From Yponomeuta sedellus (Eukaryota > Arthropoda > Insecta > Lepidoptera > Yponomeutidae), in contig OW203721.1 in the NCBI GenBank assembly GCA_934045075.1, forward strand, positions 13,982,678 through 14,046,677: a DNA stretch of 64,000 bases, written 5' to 3'. Position 1 is the stretch's first letter; the number at the start of each line of letters is the position of its first letter. The notes under the pieces were generated by a model. It was not told where the DNA came from. It saw only the letters and a program-made list of their open reading frames with translations, and made no database searches. The position numbers were made by a program, and so were the translations under genes. This document shows, one piece after another, positions 31,345 through 43,034 of the stretch.

Positions 31345-31668
31345 AAATATTTCGGTATTTGCCCAATTTTTTTCATTAAGTGCATGTTCTCCTCATAATA
31401 AAAGTAGTAACTATTGTCGATTAAAATAATTCCTTTAACTTTCAATTGAACTTCCTGAAACACGTTGTGTATAACCATTAAGTTTCTATAAAATTATTTG
31501 TTAAACAAATAAATGTTACATACACCAACCCCGACTTGGCCCCTGTTGTGAAGTCCCCTCCACTAACCAAGACTTAGACCTCGTGATGGAGTATGGCCTA
31601 ACCTTTCTGCGATGCAGGGCGACCCGTGCTCCAGCAGTGGGGACATACAAAGGGTTGTTATTAAATGT
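31345..31668 (+). mobile_element. Element X with RTE-type tail
   Basis: 'TTTCAATTGAACTTCCTGAA', CACGTTGTGTATAACCATTA and TTCTATAAAATTATTTGTT lead into 'CCAACCCCGACTTGGCCCCT' and the CAGCAGTGGGGACATACAAA tail. The same body occurs in opposite orientation at 38930-39125. It is a distinct element sharing the family B 3' tail. Confidence 0.7.
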
Positions 31669-32519
31669 TTTTATTAGGATAATAATCTAGCATTTAGCAT
31701 TTTTTAAGAGATCTGTGAAGCTAATTTAAAAGTCCTTTAATAATAATACGACACACAATACATCAAATCGACTGAATGGATAAGAACTTGAATGGCGGTG
31801 CCGACAGAGAAAAACTAATGGAGTAGCGGAAATTGCGACGTGATCAGTTGGGAGTAAACCGCTGAGCCGAGAACTCGCTTTCGCCAAAATGCAGTTGGGA
31901 ACGGAAAGTCGGAACGGTTGAATGAATAACGAATGAACCAGCTTTTAAATAGCCTTGAAGGGTCCCGTTCGACTATTCCAAAGTGTATTACCGGCAATAG
32001 TTTATTATTTTCTACCTCCATAATTGGCCTCACTCCAAGATACAATTCCAATACTGACCAATAAGCGTCCAATAATTGACTTATCGTCTATCGGCTATTA
32101 TAGACCAAGCACCTAAAGGCAGAGTTACACAGAGTTAAAGTTGAGTATTTGAGTATTTACACAAATAAAGCTATTCTTTGCAGACTCAATTCCAGTTGAT
32201 TTACTCAGATTAATTAGATGAAACAAAAAAAGTAGAGCGTCGATAAATGTATTTTGAGTCCCTCACAGCGGTCATAATTAACTTTAGAAACCTTCGTGAC
32301 TCTATCAATTCCATGTTATTTTTGCCTATTACCCAACAACTGCCTAATATACTAGCAATGGATGAGCAGTAGTAAGAACCAAGTGATGGTCCAACAGAAA
32401 CTACTTTATTACTTTTTCGAAGGAGAAATTTGATTTTCCACTAATGAACCTTGGAAAATACTATATTGGTTTTCCACTGTAATAAATTTTATTTAAGTCG
32501 CACAATCGTAAACATACAA
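31669..32519. other. No recognised gene
   Basis: The 85-codon minus frame at 31815-32072 has no motif I recognise. AT-rich otherwise. Confidence 0.35.
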
Positions 32520-32527
32520 TGCCCTTA

Positions 32528-32740
32528 TTAACAGTTCATACGGTCAGTTGACACGGACGGACCACGGACGCGAAATGAACAACGGATCCGCAAACAATTG
32601 CGGCTGATTGTGTGCCGATGCACTTCTAAACGTGGCTTGCATCGTTTTATACATTTGTAGTACCTTAATATGTAATCTTCTTCTTTCTGAGCCACTCCAC
32701 TATTAGAGATTGGTCCTGCGTCCCTCCTTCTTTTAGGCAT
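32528..32740 (-). CDS. Small unassigned open frame, MPKRRRDAG start
   Basis: The minus-strand ATG (32740) opens 70 codons with a basic, nuclear-signal-like start (MPKRRRD) and a QKEEDYILRYYKCIKRCK stretch. The 3' half overlaps 'GTCCGTGGTCCGTCCGTGTC', which has the look of a repeat end. It could be a fragment of a transposon-encoded DNA-binding protein or a chance frame. No family recognised. Confidence 0.2.
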   Translation of the reverse strand: MPKRRRDAGPISNSGVAQKEEDYILRYYKCIKRCKPRLEVHRHTISRNCLRIRCSFRVRGPSVSTDRMNC

Positions 32741-33429
32741 AAGAAAGACACAGACTTGATTTCACGTCTGTGGTTTCTAACCCTGTTACTTTATAAGGGA
32801 AAGGGGCTACAAATTAAAGTGATAAAAAAAGTACTTTTGTACACATCACACAAGAGATAAAAAATATTGAGATAATAAGGTACAAAGTTAAAACTATGGT
32901 TACTAAATTGTACTACAAAATAATACAAATTACAGCGGTTTCAACGCTAGACTACTTTCAGTATTGTGATTGTCCAGAAAAGAAACATTATACCACATTT
33001 CCAGTAGAATACATCGCCATATTGCGGAAACTCACAGGAGATAATTTCTTTTACTGACAAAGCTTTCTTTTTACATCATTTATGAATGTCGCCCTCTATG
33101 AAAATGTCTGTCAGTTGTTCCCGTGCGTTAAAATGCCGAAAACTATCCAAAGTCGCGAAAGAAATGATTAATAAATGTCTGCGGGACCCTTTGTATGACA
33201 ATACCGACTTAGCTGAATCCTGTCATGTGTGAACTGACTCATTAAATCTAATTTGAAACTAATTGTGAAGACTTTTAACTGGCTCAGTGTATCCTCGTTT
33301 TTATACCCTGGATTAGTGGTGTGTCTGCCTAGAATATAAAATTATATTAAGCTACAATTTATATATTAAGCTACAATTTATATAAACACCTACATGCTAT
33401 TCTGAAAGAGAACTAATGGCGATCTATGT
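32741..33429. other. No recognised gene
   Basis: AT-rich. TATATTAAGCTACAATT is duplicated at 33341-33375. Nothing else seen. Confidence 0.4.
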
Positions 33430-33718
33430 AGATTTTATCACAACAACCTAAATTAAAAGAATTCGTTAAGTTCAGAATTTTTTGTCATAAATTACGAAGA
33501 AACCGTTCAGTGGGGAAATACAAAGGGTTATATCATTGGATCGAAATCAACCTTTGTATGTCCCCACTGCTGGGGCACTGGTCTCTTCCTGCATCACATC
33601 ACATCAAGTCCGGGTTGGTGGAGGATTATAAGACAGTGGCGAGCCTTAGTGTCATTATTTGTTATCAAGCCGCCCATAAAGCCTCTGACATGGTTTAACG
33701 ACGGCTATCACTATCACT
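33430..33718. mobile_element. Tail-to-tail family B composite
   Basis: AATTAAAAGAATTCGTTAAG and CAGTGGGGAAATACAAAGGG (plus) run into GAAATCAACCTTTGTATGTC and CCCACTGCTGGGGCAC (minus). Two RTE-type tails thus face each other. The same junction and left flank recur at 38650-38830, so the composite was duplicated as a unit. Confidence 0.75.
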
Positions 33719-35079
33719 ATCTTGTTATTATTAAATAATAATAAGACATATTACTACATACTAATAAAACAATCACTGATTATGAATCTCTTTAGATCGT
33801 GTTAAATATTTCCCAAATTAGAATATAATATTGTTAAATTTTATTTATTTTATCTTAGTCAACTGGCCTTTCCCTGCCATTGCGGCATAAAATCCATGAA
33901 GATGTACCAGACGTGATACCGCTAGAACAACGAGGTAGTCGAAAATCGATAAATACTCGTTAGTAAACATTAGAGGGAGCTTTCTTATTTCAAAGGATTT
34001 ACGTCGTGTGGTATGTTAATTTGGGCCGACACATGGCCACATGCTCACGAGAGAGAGACTGCGAGCTTATTGTATTATTTGTCACTCTTAACCAAATTCA
34101 GCGTAGCAGGTGCGTTTTAAATATATTCTTTTAAACAACGGAGTGATCATAAACAAGGGCTGGTTGGCATACGACGTTCGATAATACGATTAAAATGATA
34201 CCGGTGCCAGACATAGCTTCAAAGACTTGCACACTTCTTTGCAAAGGTTTGAAAATACATTTGAACACATATTGACGCAACCTACCAGACCTGCTTTACG
34301 ATTGCATTGCATTTTTCTCCACTGTGTGCTGGAAGACGAAGAACAATGGATGAAGAGTTTATGTTCTTTGGGTTCCATATACATGGCTCCACTTGTAGCA
34401 AGTAAACAAATTTACGGACGCACTCGTTGATACAGTCTATTTTAAAACTATTCTAGTGAATACGCGCACGCGGAGATAAATAAATCTTCCTACCACGGAC
34501 GACCCTTCCGCTAAGCAACGCTCGAGCAAATGAACATAGCAAGTGTGGCAGGCTACGCAAACATTTGAACACATTTCAACTTTGAACGCTTTGATGCCGC
34601 ATGACAAAAGGCAAATCTTTGTTCTAACTGAACATATATTCAAAGACCCTTGCCGTACCTACATATTAATCAAACAAGTGTTCAAACAGGTGAAGCCATC
34701 TTTCGCCGACTTTATATTCTAGTTTTCTAGTGCATCATATGTATGGCACAGTGGGTTTATTTACGTAAAAATTCATACTACAATCTCTTCCTTGTTTTGT
34801 AAAATAACACAGCGAACGGAAATGAAATAACAAAGTTGCTCAAACAATTGAGTCTAGGGTTTAAGCATACAAGGCATCGTGCAAAGAAAGTATTTTGTGA
34901 TAAATAAACTAGGACCAGCAAAAATTGCATGACAGATAGGTATCTGCAATTGCATTCAGAGAAGCTTTGATTGTTCGTCGAAGACGTTTTCGACGTCGTT
35001 TAAAAGAACAAAACATGTTATTCAGAGACGAGTCGGTACTTGTATTGAATATACGACAACGTTCAGTTTTCTTCGGATA
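33719..35079. other. No recognised gene
   Basis: Frames of about 65 codons on both strands at 34190-34643 have no motif. 'CATTTGAACACATATTGACG' and 'CATTTGAACACATTTCAACT' near 34258 and 34564 suggest an old repeat. Confidence 0.35.
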
Positions 35080-35137
35080 TTTGAGATCTGTTCGATGTAT
35101 AATCGACGGCAAGTCGATACATCGAACAGATCTCAAA
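35080..35137. repeat. Hairpin with 20-bp arms
   Basis: TTGAGATCTGTTCGATGTA at 35081 is exactly inverted at 35118-35136, with an 18-base loop. Confidence 0.75.
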
Positions 35138-36155
35138 ATTTTTAAATACTTTATTTCCACTCAAGAAGTGAATGTGTAAAGCTTAGAGGCCGAAGTAGCT
35201 CATTAAGGGGCTCCATGTGATAACAATAGCGTCAACAATGAAAAAAAACATACAAATAGTTATGTTTTTGTTCCATTGGTGGCGCTTGTCTTATTGCATT
35301 GAAAATGTCCTAAACACACAAAGTAAACAAGTAGGTGAACAAACAACAAAACAGTCGTGAAGAGAACATATGAAGCATTTAGAGTTTAAGGCAGATGGGT
35401 ACCATACAATATTGTATCGCACTCAGCCATTTTTTCTTATTTGTGATGTATTTACCCTAGTTCCGCATCGTCATAGGGTTGTGTACATAAGGGCCGCGGG
35501 TTGCTAAATAATCTTGCTTAATTTTGCTGAGTTGGTTCAACCCCAAAAGAAAGCTCTGAATAGGTTCCGACTAGTTTCCACTAGCTAATATTGGTTACGC
35601 TGTCTATAACGAGTTATAACGAGTATTAGAACTACGATTTTGTACCCGCCGACCTGACGTTAGGTCGGCGGGTTCAAAAGTTGTGCAGCCCATTACAGAG
35701 GATATAGTCAAAAACTTTGAATGCCGGTAGTTTAACCAATATTGGTTGCGGCATTATAATAAGTTTTGAACCCGTATATGTAGTTGAAGGCTCCCGAGTT
35801 TTGCAGCGGCGGTTTCAATCTTTACTATAAAGAGTTAAACTTATCTTCGATGTCAAAGAAATATTATTTATAGATTGCGGTATTGTTGTTCAGTAATCCT
35901 TCGACATACAGTCAAGCTCATCTCTTCACTCAAACCTAAATTAAATAATTACTTGTCACTTCCACATGGGATGTATTCATTGGTACCCGAGGGTGGTAAT
36001 TTGTTCGTACTATTTTTAGGGCGTCGGACTCAACTGAACCAGTAAGCTGAATTTCCCTATCTACCCGTTCGTGCATACTTTAGGATCATAGATAAATAGA
36101 GACCACTTTATTGTACCTATACACACTGTAAATTAAACAGACATTAATTAAGCTA
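35138..36155. other. No recognised gene; one strong stem
   Basis: At 35647-35675 CCCGCCGACCT is followed by GACGTT and the exact inverse AGGTCGGCGGG, a GC-rich stem with TTTTG/CAAAA outer pairing. Otherwise no feature. Confidence 0.5.
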
Positions 36156-36209
36156 AAAAGATCTCTTTCAGTGATAAGGCAGGGGCCTTATCATTGAAAG
36201 TGATCTTTT
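36156..36209. repeat. Hairpin with 25-bp arms
   Basis: AAAAGATCTCTTTCAGTGAT and ATCATTGAAAGTGATCTTTT pair with few mismatches, and the centre is AAGGCAGGGGCCTT. Confidence 0.7.
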
Positions 36210-36374
36210 GTGGACAACTTTTGGGTGGACTGGACATTAGTTCAATTTACTTACATAAATAGATTAAGTTACTAGATCTTTAAGAAATATGTAACCATAA
36301 CTCAGATCGCAATGCAGATGAGAAAAGCCAAATGTAAATGAAATGATACAAAATAAATATTCTTATAATCTTCA

Positions 36375-36465
36375 TCTTCTTCTTCAGGCTATATTATGTA
36401 GTCCACTGCTGGACATAGCCCTCCTCTAATGAGCGCCATGGCGCCCTGTCTTCATCTTGCAGCAT
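36375..36465 (-). mobile_element. RTE-type 3' end fragment
   Basis: (TTC)-rich sequence followed by CAGGCTATATTATGTAGTCC and ACTGCTGGACATAGCCCTCC is the minus-strand end of a classical RTE-derived tail, slightly different from the family B tail. Confidence 0.65.
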
Positions 36466-37104
36466 TCTTATAATCTATTATGAACTAAATTACAAACGTT
36501 AGAAAATTTCTTGAAATTAGGCCTACCGTTGCGTTGGAAAATCGACTTTATTGGTAGCTTTAATTTTGTATTGTCATAAAGTTAACGAGCTAACTTAGTC
36601 ACTTAACGTCTCCACTTTCCGCGCGAGTTCTAAAAAAAGTACAGTCGATAGCAGTTAGTCCTTCAAAGTTGTTGCAAAGTCACCAGTAACGTCACTTTGG
36701 CTAGATTACGTAGGTAGGATAAAGATTTATTAACATGAAAATTGTACAAATTATTTTGTGAAGTCCCTGATCTCTGAGCTAGGTTACCTGTGTTACAAAG
36801 ATCAGTGCCCTCTCTCAATTTAGACGATACGTGGTATTACATAATAATGACAAGCTACCAAAAACTAAGGCAGAATATACTTATGTAATTTAGCCGGCAC
36901 AAAAGGCGTCGGAAAGTACCCACCTAGAATAAAAAAATATGGCATTATGGCCCTCCATACGGCTCCCTAGTAATGAAAATAAATAATAAGTTTTAGATAA
37001 AACAATATACGTTCTTTTTTAATTGATGTACTAAAATATCAAACTTTTAACCATTCAACTTCATGCTGCATGGTACCAGCCAGTCACAAGAATTATTACG
37101 TAGC
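36466..37104. other. No recognised gene
   Basis: AT-rich and featureless to my reading. Confidence 0.4.
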
Positions 37105-37114
37105 AAAAGGTGGT

Positions 37115-37471
37115 CGTGGCCTAGGCGAACCGAGTGATTGAAGTCAATCACTTGGTTAAGCAACAACAGGCGCGGTCAGGAACGGGATGGGTGAGAGTCC
37201 CGTGACTACCGCTAGTGGCATTTTTCCGAGCGCTTCCGTGCTTCGCAAGGCACGTAAAGCCGTTGGTGCCGGCTGTCATATAATGGCAGTCGTTAAGCCA
37301 TGTCAGAGGCCTTATGGGCGGCTTGATAACATCTGACAGTAAGGCCCGCCACTGTCTTACAATCCTCCACCAACCCGGACTTGGCCCCCGTGGTGGAGTA
37401 TGGCCTAACCTTCCTGCGATGCAGGAAGAGACCCGTGCCCCAGCAGTGGGGACATACAAGGGTTGATAACG
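37115..37471 (+). mobile_element. RTE-tailed SINE (family B), full length with target duplication
   Basis: AAAAGGTGGT at 37105-37114 is repeated exactly at 37472-37481 and bounds a 357-bp insertion from CGTGGCCTAGGCGAACCGAG to GGGTTGATAACG. Internal blocks are 'CCGAGCGCTTCCGTGCTTCG', 'GGCCCGCCACTGTCTTACAA' and 'GACCCGTGCCCCAGCAGTGG'. It is the best reference copy of the family in the window. The head is not a clear tRNA fold. The tail is related to RTE-clade LINE ends, so mobilisation by an RTE is likely. The minus-strand 103-codon frame is an accident of composition. Confidence 0.92.
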
Positions 37472-37969
37472 AAAAGGTGGTGTAGGTGATTAAATTTTTT
37501 CATCTCATATATACGGGTGAAACTAATTTTACATAACAAAAAAGGTGATATAAGATAAGGTAGGACAACTGGCAGCTAGTAAGTCTTGAAATTTTCAGGA
37601 CTTTCTTTCATAACTTCTACACAGCGCCTCCTAGCGAAAAATAACTTTCCAATAAATTAGAAGGATTTGCGTTTAATGTGCGGTTAGGTAATATTGTAAG
37701 CCAAAAACCTAAGTTTTTCCTCGACTTAGTAAATAGCTGGAATAAAGTAGTTTCAAAGCGTCACCAGCTTGCTAACGGTTATTCTCAAGGTAAAACTTAT
37801 GAAATGAAAGTAGTAGAAAATCAAATTCTGTGTATATTATGTAGGGCGTAGATATATCGAATTCAGTCCTATAAACTCGTCCCATGTCGGAAATCTCGCA
37901 ATTTAGGTTATAAATATTATAAGTATCACAGATAATTCTCCAATTTGAGGTTGCCTGGAAGAAATTGCT
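37472..37969. other. No recognised gene
   Basis: AT-rich, nothing recognised. Confidence 0.4.
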
Positions 37970-38085
37970 GTAGGCAATAAGGCCGCCAATTGTATTTGAT
38001 CATTTGTATCTGCCGTTTCCGTAACTATTTTTCTGGTATACAACAAAGAATATTCTTTTCTTATCTTATCTTATCTTATAATCAT
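37950..38085 (+). mobile_element. LINE 3' UTR with (TTATC)n tail
   Basis: GGTTGCCTGGAAGAAATTGC, 'GGCAATAAGGCCGCCAATTG' and AACAAAGAATATTCTT followed by (TTATC)n. It belongs to the same family as 3428-3575 but is more diverged and in plus orientation. Confidence 0.82.
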
Positions 38086-38169
38086 CTAAACGTGTAAATG
38101 AATAAGGAAAGAGCAAATACAAGTTATTGTACATAAAGATAATAAAAAAAAACGGACATATTAAAAAAA

Positions 38170-38312
38170 TCTCTTATCTCGTGTTTGTAACGAACTCTTC
38201 GAAAACGGCTTCGCCGATTTTAATGATTTTTTTTAAATATTTAGTTTCTGAGAATAAGTCGTAGGTTAATTAATATGGTAAAACAACGTTTATGGTTCAG
38301 CTAGTAAAATGT
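38170..38312 (+). repeat. Helitron-like 3' end ending CAGCTAG
   Basis: 'CTTCGAAAACGGCTTCGCCG' followed by GATTTTAATG and a terminal GGTTCAGCTAG|TA resembles the CTAG-ended repeats at 54190 and 61850. Helitrons end in CTRR, but no 3' hairpin could be confirmed. Confidence 0.4.
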
Positions 38313-38639
38313 AATTATCCCCATAATCAGTACATGTTTAGCAATAAGTCTATTTCTACCTCAAGGCTACCAATTGCGTCTACAATACCAAAAAGTGTGA
38401 GTAATGGTTAAAAACCTAATCCAAAGAGTAAATTGAACGTTCTCCACGTGTCCCCCGCAGCACTCACTCGGAACAATTGTTTATAAACTCGTAGTGCAGA
38501 ACCTAAACCTACTTATAAGACATGTATAACGGGGTTTAATAAAATTTTCACCAAGTTGCTAGACTACTGCTATTATCCCAATAAATTGAGCGTAAATCAG
38601 CAATATGTGTTAGTCACACGGTTGCTCCCCTTTCTGTAT
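38313..38639. other. No recognised gene
   Basis: AT-rich, nothing recognised. Confidence 0.4.
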
Positions 38640-39405
38640 TTCGTTTCATTTTATCATAACAATCTACATTAAAAGAATTCATTAAGTTCAGGGAAATTTA
38701 AACTTAGGAAATTTAGGGAAAAGAAACCGTTCTAGACTTAAAATCTGAGTATCTTATTATGCCCCAGCAGTGGGAACGTACAAAGGGTTGATATCACTCG
38801 ATCGATATCAACCCTTGTGTGTCCCCACTGCTGGGGCAAGGGTCTCTTCCTGCATGGCAGGAAGGTTAGGCCATACTCCATCACGAGGTCTAAGTCCTGG
38901 TTGGTGGAGGGGACTTCACAACAGGGGCCAAGTCGGGGTTGGTGTAGCATTTATTTGTTTTACAAATAATTTTATAGAATCTTAATGGTTATACACAACG
39001 TGTTTCAGGAAGTTCAATTGAAAGTTAAAGAAATTATTTTAATCGACAATAGTTACTTCTTTTACTATGAGGAGAAAATGCACTTACTTAATGAAAGAAA
39101 TTGAGCAAATACCAGAATATTTCGAATAGCCATACTCCACCACGAGGGCCAAGTCCGGGTTGGTGGAAGATTGTAAGACAGTGGCGGGCCTTACGGTCAG
39201 AAGTTATCAAGCCGCCCATAAGGCCTCTGACATGGCTTAACGACTGCCATTACATGACAGCCGGCACCAACGGCTTAACGTGCCTGGCGACACGGAAGCG
39301 TTCGGAAAAATGCCACTAGCGGTAGTCCTGCATCTGACCGCGCCTGTTGTTGTTTAACTCAAGTGATAGATTCTAATCACTCGGTTCGCCTAGGCCACGA
39401 GCGCT
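38640..39405. mobile_element. Composite of tail-to-tail family B pieces and element X
   Basis: Plus tail 'GTGGGAACGTACAAAGGGTT' meets minus tail 'CGATATCAACCCTTGTGTGT' across GATATCACTCGATCGATATC. The minus element X body follows (38930-39125), then a minus family B body from 'GCCATACTCCACCACGAGGG' to the head 'CGCCTAGGCCACGAGCGCTT'. Family B and X sequence alternate, so this is a nested or template-switched composite. Confidence 0.75.
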
Positions 39406-39736
39406 TCTGTATTTTTGTATTGATTCCCCTTTAAAATTGTTCGCTAAGTTATATTTAAACTCTTACTGGTCCAAAATATTATGCTCCTGGATTTCTTATT
39501 ACTGTGCTAGCATCCAAAAATAAATATGTTATGACTAGATGAAGTAAAAAATAATACAGGTAATGAAATTATTAAGACCAAAAAAATCTGCTTTGTCACT
39601 AGACTAGTTCAACTTATTATGATAGTTCTGAGCATCGACTCCAAATCAACTAAATCGACCCCATTGAATTGAGTTTCGCTATATGCATTCGTTCGTGCGT
39701 CCGTCTGTTTGTTCGTCATCTCATCTCCCGACTAAA

Positions 39737-39885
39737 AGTTTAGATTAGATAAGATTAGAACTCTTTATTGTACACACTAGAAAACAAATTACATAATAAG
39801 GCTTACATATCTAACTATTTCCGTATACAATTGGCGGTCTTATCGCTAAAAGCGATCTCTTCCAGACAACCTTGGGATGGATAGA
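39737..39885 (-). mobile_element. LINE 3' UTR with TTATC-type tail, diverged
   Basis: Minus strand: 'AAGGTTGTCTGGAAGAGATC', 'GCTTTTAGCGATAAGACCGC' and CAATAAAGAGTTC then (TAATC/TTATC). Same family as 3428-3575. Confidence 0.82.
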
Positions 39886-41295
39886 ACTGAAAGATGAAGA
39901 GAGTAGGAGTAGGTAGTTAATTGAAGAAAAGTGAAAATAGGGTAGTAGCACATTCTAATCTAAAAGGAAAACTATCAAAGCTACATAGGCTTTTTAAGTT
40001 AACGAGTAATATGCGACTAACTTATGAAAAGAAAACGTTGTCCAATGAAAATTACGTTGATGAAATTCTTAGTTCTGTAAAGCAGATGAAACTCCCTCGT
40101 GTTTTAAAATATGTATGATAATTTTGAACAATGAACAGAAATATAAACTTTCGTAAGTTTCGCAGCGTAATTTTAGTTTCAAATTGACTACAAAAGTAAA
40201 TAATTTGTTGAAAAAAGGTAAGGTCTATACAGACCTTAAATGACTAAAATGATATTATATATTATACATAGGTTTAGTTTACCACGGCTTTTTATCCACT
40301 ATATTTTTTGACTAAATTGTTAGATTTTGGTATATGTTAGAAAAATTAAAAAAAAAGACCCACCTTCGTTCTGATTCACACTGTCAGATACCTTCATAAG
40401 TATTTAGTTACATGTTTCTATTTTGAATTTAAAATCGCTAACGCCGTTTCGTTATCTGAGGTAATAGTAATAAATATACTAACATGACATCGGCAGAATA
40501 AAGTAATACTAGGTAGTTGATACAATCTTCTCGATATAATAACTACCTATCTAAAGCCTTCGCAATAACGTTACATCGGTCAAATAAGGCTTAGAAGTAA
40601 TAAACCATCGCACATTGAGCCACAGTACAAAATTGAGCTGTAGATAGATAATGTTCGAAGGAGAAAGCTTAGAACAGACATGTTTTGATTTCATTATAAG
40701 GCATACAGCTACGCTTCAAAGATTTTTCGCGATTGTAAGGTATACTAAAAATTACAAATAGGATTTCTCAAATGCTTAGTTGCCAATAACATAAAAAAAT
40801 ATATGTTAAGATAACTATGGAATGCGTTTTAAAAACTGTAAAATCATGCCAATAGATAAATATGTAATTGCAATTGAAACGGTGGAGCCATGTCTGCAAC
40901 TGCACAAAAACTAGTGAAACACGAAGTACCTAAACACTCTAATTGCTATGGATCTAGGCTGGGTAATTGCTTTATTCCTGCCATTTATAAAGGCTTACCC
41001 GAGGAATTATGTAAATAAAAGTATCAAAAAAACTATTAAAAAAATGATTAAACGCTTTGTTTCAAGCACCTTTTTAACCCATCTTACGCTTTAGATTCAG
41101 AAAGTACCTACTATCAATTTTGTTGGTTTAGTAGATTACGTAAGTTTATTATATATAAAAACTGTTATCAAGAGCTTGCCAATGAACTGCATTAGTAGTT
41201 TAGCAAATGATGTAACTGTGGTTTTTCCTACTGAATAATTAAGTAAAATAAACCTAGGCTTCAAAGATACTACGCGACTCCAATACATCTTTCTG
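39886..41295. other. No recognised gene
   Basis: The 65-codon frame at 39921-40118 lacks an ATG and any motif. The rest is AT-rich. Confidence 0.35.
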
Positions 41296-41760
41296 ACCAG
41301 GGAGCTTATTCTGGCCCGTGCGAATTGAAAGCGTAGACGCAAATTTTCAAAGGATTAGATATTTGTCGCATAAAAATAAGATAATCAGAGTCATTAGACA
41401 CTTATTTTCTCATTCGAATTGAATGTAGCATGGTGTTCAGAATACAGATTTTGGCTTTCGCTCAACTTTTTATGTAGAACCAACCAGCCATGCCCCAGGT
41501 TTTACTCGCGGTTATTTATGTTCCCTTGGATATAAGATATTTTCCAGCAGTAAAACGTAGCCTATGCTTTAATCCAGGCTGTCAGCTAACTCCATACCAA
41601 ATTTTATTAAAATCGCTCCAGCCGTTTAGACGTGAAGAAGTAACAAACAACACTCACAAACTTTCGCCTTTATAATACTAGTGTTACGTAATGATTCAAG
41701 TCAGAAATAAGCCTTAGAGTCGTATACGAATTATTTGCTAATGAAGTGATTATTGGCTTC
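41296..41760. repeat. Direct duplication, left copy (carries an insertion)
   Basis: GAATTGAAAGCGTAGACGCA, AGCATGGTGTTCAGAATA, TTTTTTATGTAGA, GAGTCGTATACGAAT and ATTTGCTAATGAAGTGA recur in order at 42596-42765. The left copy has two extra segments, 41345-41425 and 41479-41693. Confidence 0.82.
41479..41693 (+). mobile_element. 215-bp insertion with 'CTTTCGCCTTTATAATACTA' end
   Basis: The paralogous locus at 42690 lacks exactly this segment (TATGTAGA|ATTCAAGTCA), so it is an insertion. It contains 'AAATCGCTCCAGCCGTTTAG', 'ACGTGAAGAAGTAACAAACA' and 'AAACTTTCGCCTTTATAATA', blocks of a very widespread insect repeat. No TIR or clear target duplication seen. Confidence 0.72.
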
Positions 41761-42595
41761 CTGGGTCATCCTTATCCATCCAGCACTGCTGCAGATCATC
41801 GGTCCCGTTAGCTGGTGGACGACGCTGCCATGACAAAGCTATAACTATAGTACAAACGGACATCCTCCGGGTTAAAAAAGTCGTCAGTTGCCGAGGCCAA
41901 AGTGGCATGGACGCTTTGGCAATTACTTCGGTTCACGTACACCAGTTTTCTTGCTTTTAGCCTGTAAAATGTTTCAGTTGCCTCGACTTATTTAACAAAC
42001 TGATTTCCAGACAATTAATTACGGATCTATATAATAGTTTCTAGATTCAAAGCGAGAACAAAGCACGAGTTCTATGTTTTATAATAATTATGTAAACACT
42101 GTTACTTAAGGACTTTGAAAAGGCTAAGTTTGGTTTTTTGTCCATTTTTTCTCCAAAATTACCTAAATTTTAAAATTTTAGGTGTCCACCTAAATTTTAA
42201 AATGGACAGCTTAACTTGTAACGTTCATTAAGGGGCAGTTTTGATGCTACTGTGAACAAAAGCTTTTTGATTTGATTAACATTTTTTTTAAACTACATAG
42301 CAAAATTTCCATTGGCTGCACGGACAAATGATTAAGTATGTACTTAATGTTTAATATAATTATATTGCTGTAGATTTTTGTTAAAAAAGACAGTAAGATA
42401 AATAATAGTTTGGAGTAATTACTCCTAAGGTCTACTAAGTCGACAAAAGTCGTAGGTCGACTAAGGTCGAATGCCTAATTAAGCATTCGACCTTCAAAGT
42501 CCTTGAAAGTCCAGTAATTGATGTGATCATTTTTTTTATTGCTTAAATTTTACCCTATAGAGAATCGATCTGATCGAATTGCTAATCTGGAATCC

Positions 42596-42765
42596 GATTC
42601 TCGCCCATACGAATTGAAAGCGTAGACGCAAAATTTAATCTAGCATGGTGTTCAGAATAAACATTTTGGCTGTTGCTCGATTTTTTATGTAGAATTCAAG
42701 TCACAAACCTTAAGAGTCGTATACGAATAATTTGCTAATGAAGTGAGAATTGGCTCCCTGATCTC
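42596..42765. repeat. Direct duplication, right copy (empty site)
   Basis: Homologous to 41296-41760 without its two inserted segments. A stem made from GGTCGAATGC and GCATTCGACC lies just upstream at 42463-42492. Confidence 0.8.
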
Positions 42766-43034
42766 TTTTAAGTCCGTGTCTCCAAATTTTTTTAAATTGC
42801 TGCCCGGCCAGCTAAATGGTGGTTGACAGAAAGCCAAATTAAAATAAATCTTAATCTTAGACCATATTCGAAACCAATGCAAAACCTTCTTTCTATGATC
42901 TGAGGCAAAACCATATCACAGACGACCATACCTAGTTTCATAGCAGTTACTTTAATTTTGGAAATAAAGAACCAATTTCAAAATGGCAAATCTTCGACAT
43001 TCCCAAGATGCCGCGAAAATTTGAATGAAACTAA
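42766..43034. other. No recognised gene
   Basis: AT-rich, nothing recognised. Confidence 0.4.

Noticed and set aside
31345..31668. LTR retrotransposon or endogenous retrovirus
   Set aside because: No direct long terminal repeats, primer-binding site, protease, integrase or envelope frames were seen anywhere in the window; the shared segments end in an RTE-type tail.
37148..37459. 103-codon minus-strand gene
   Set aside because: It lies fully inside the family B SINE with target duplication and recurs with SINE copies elsewhere.
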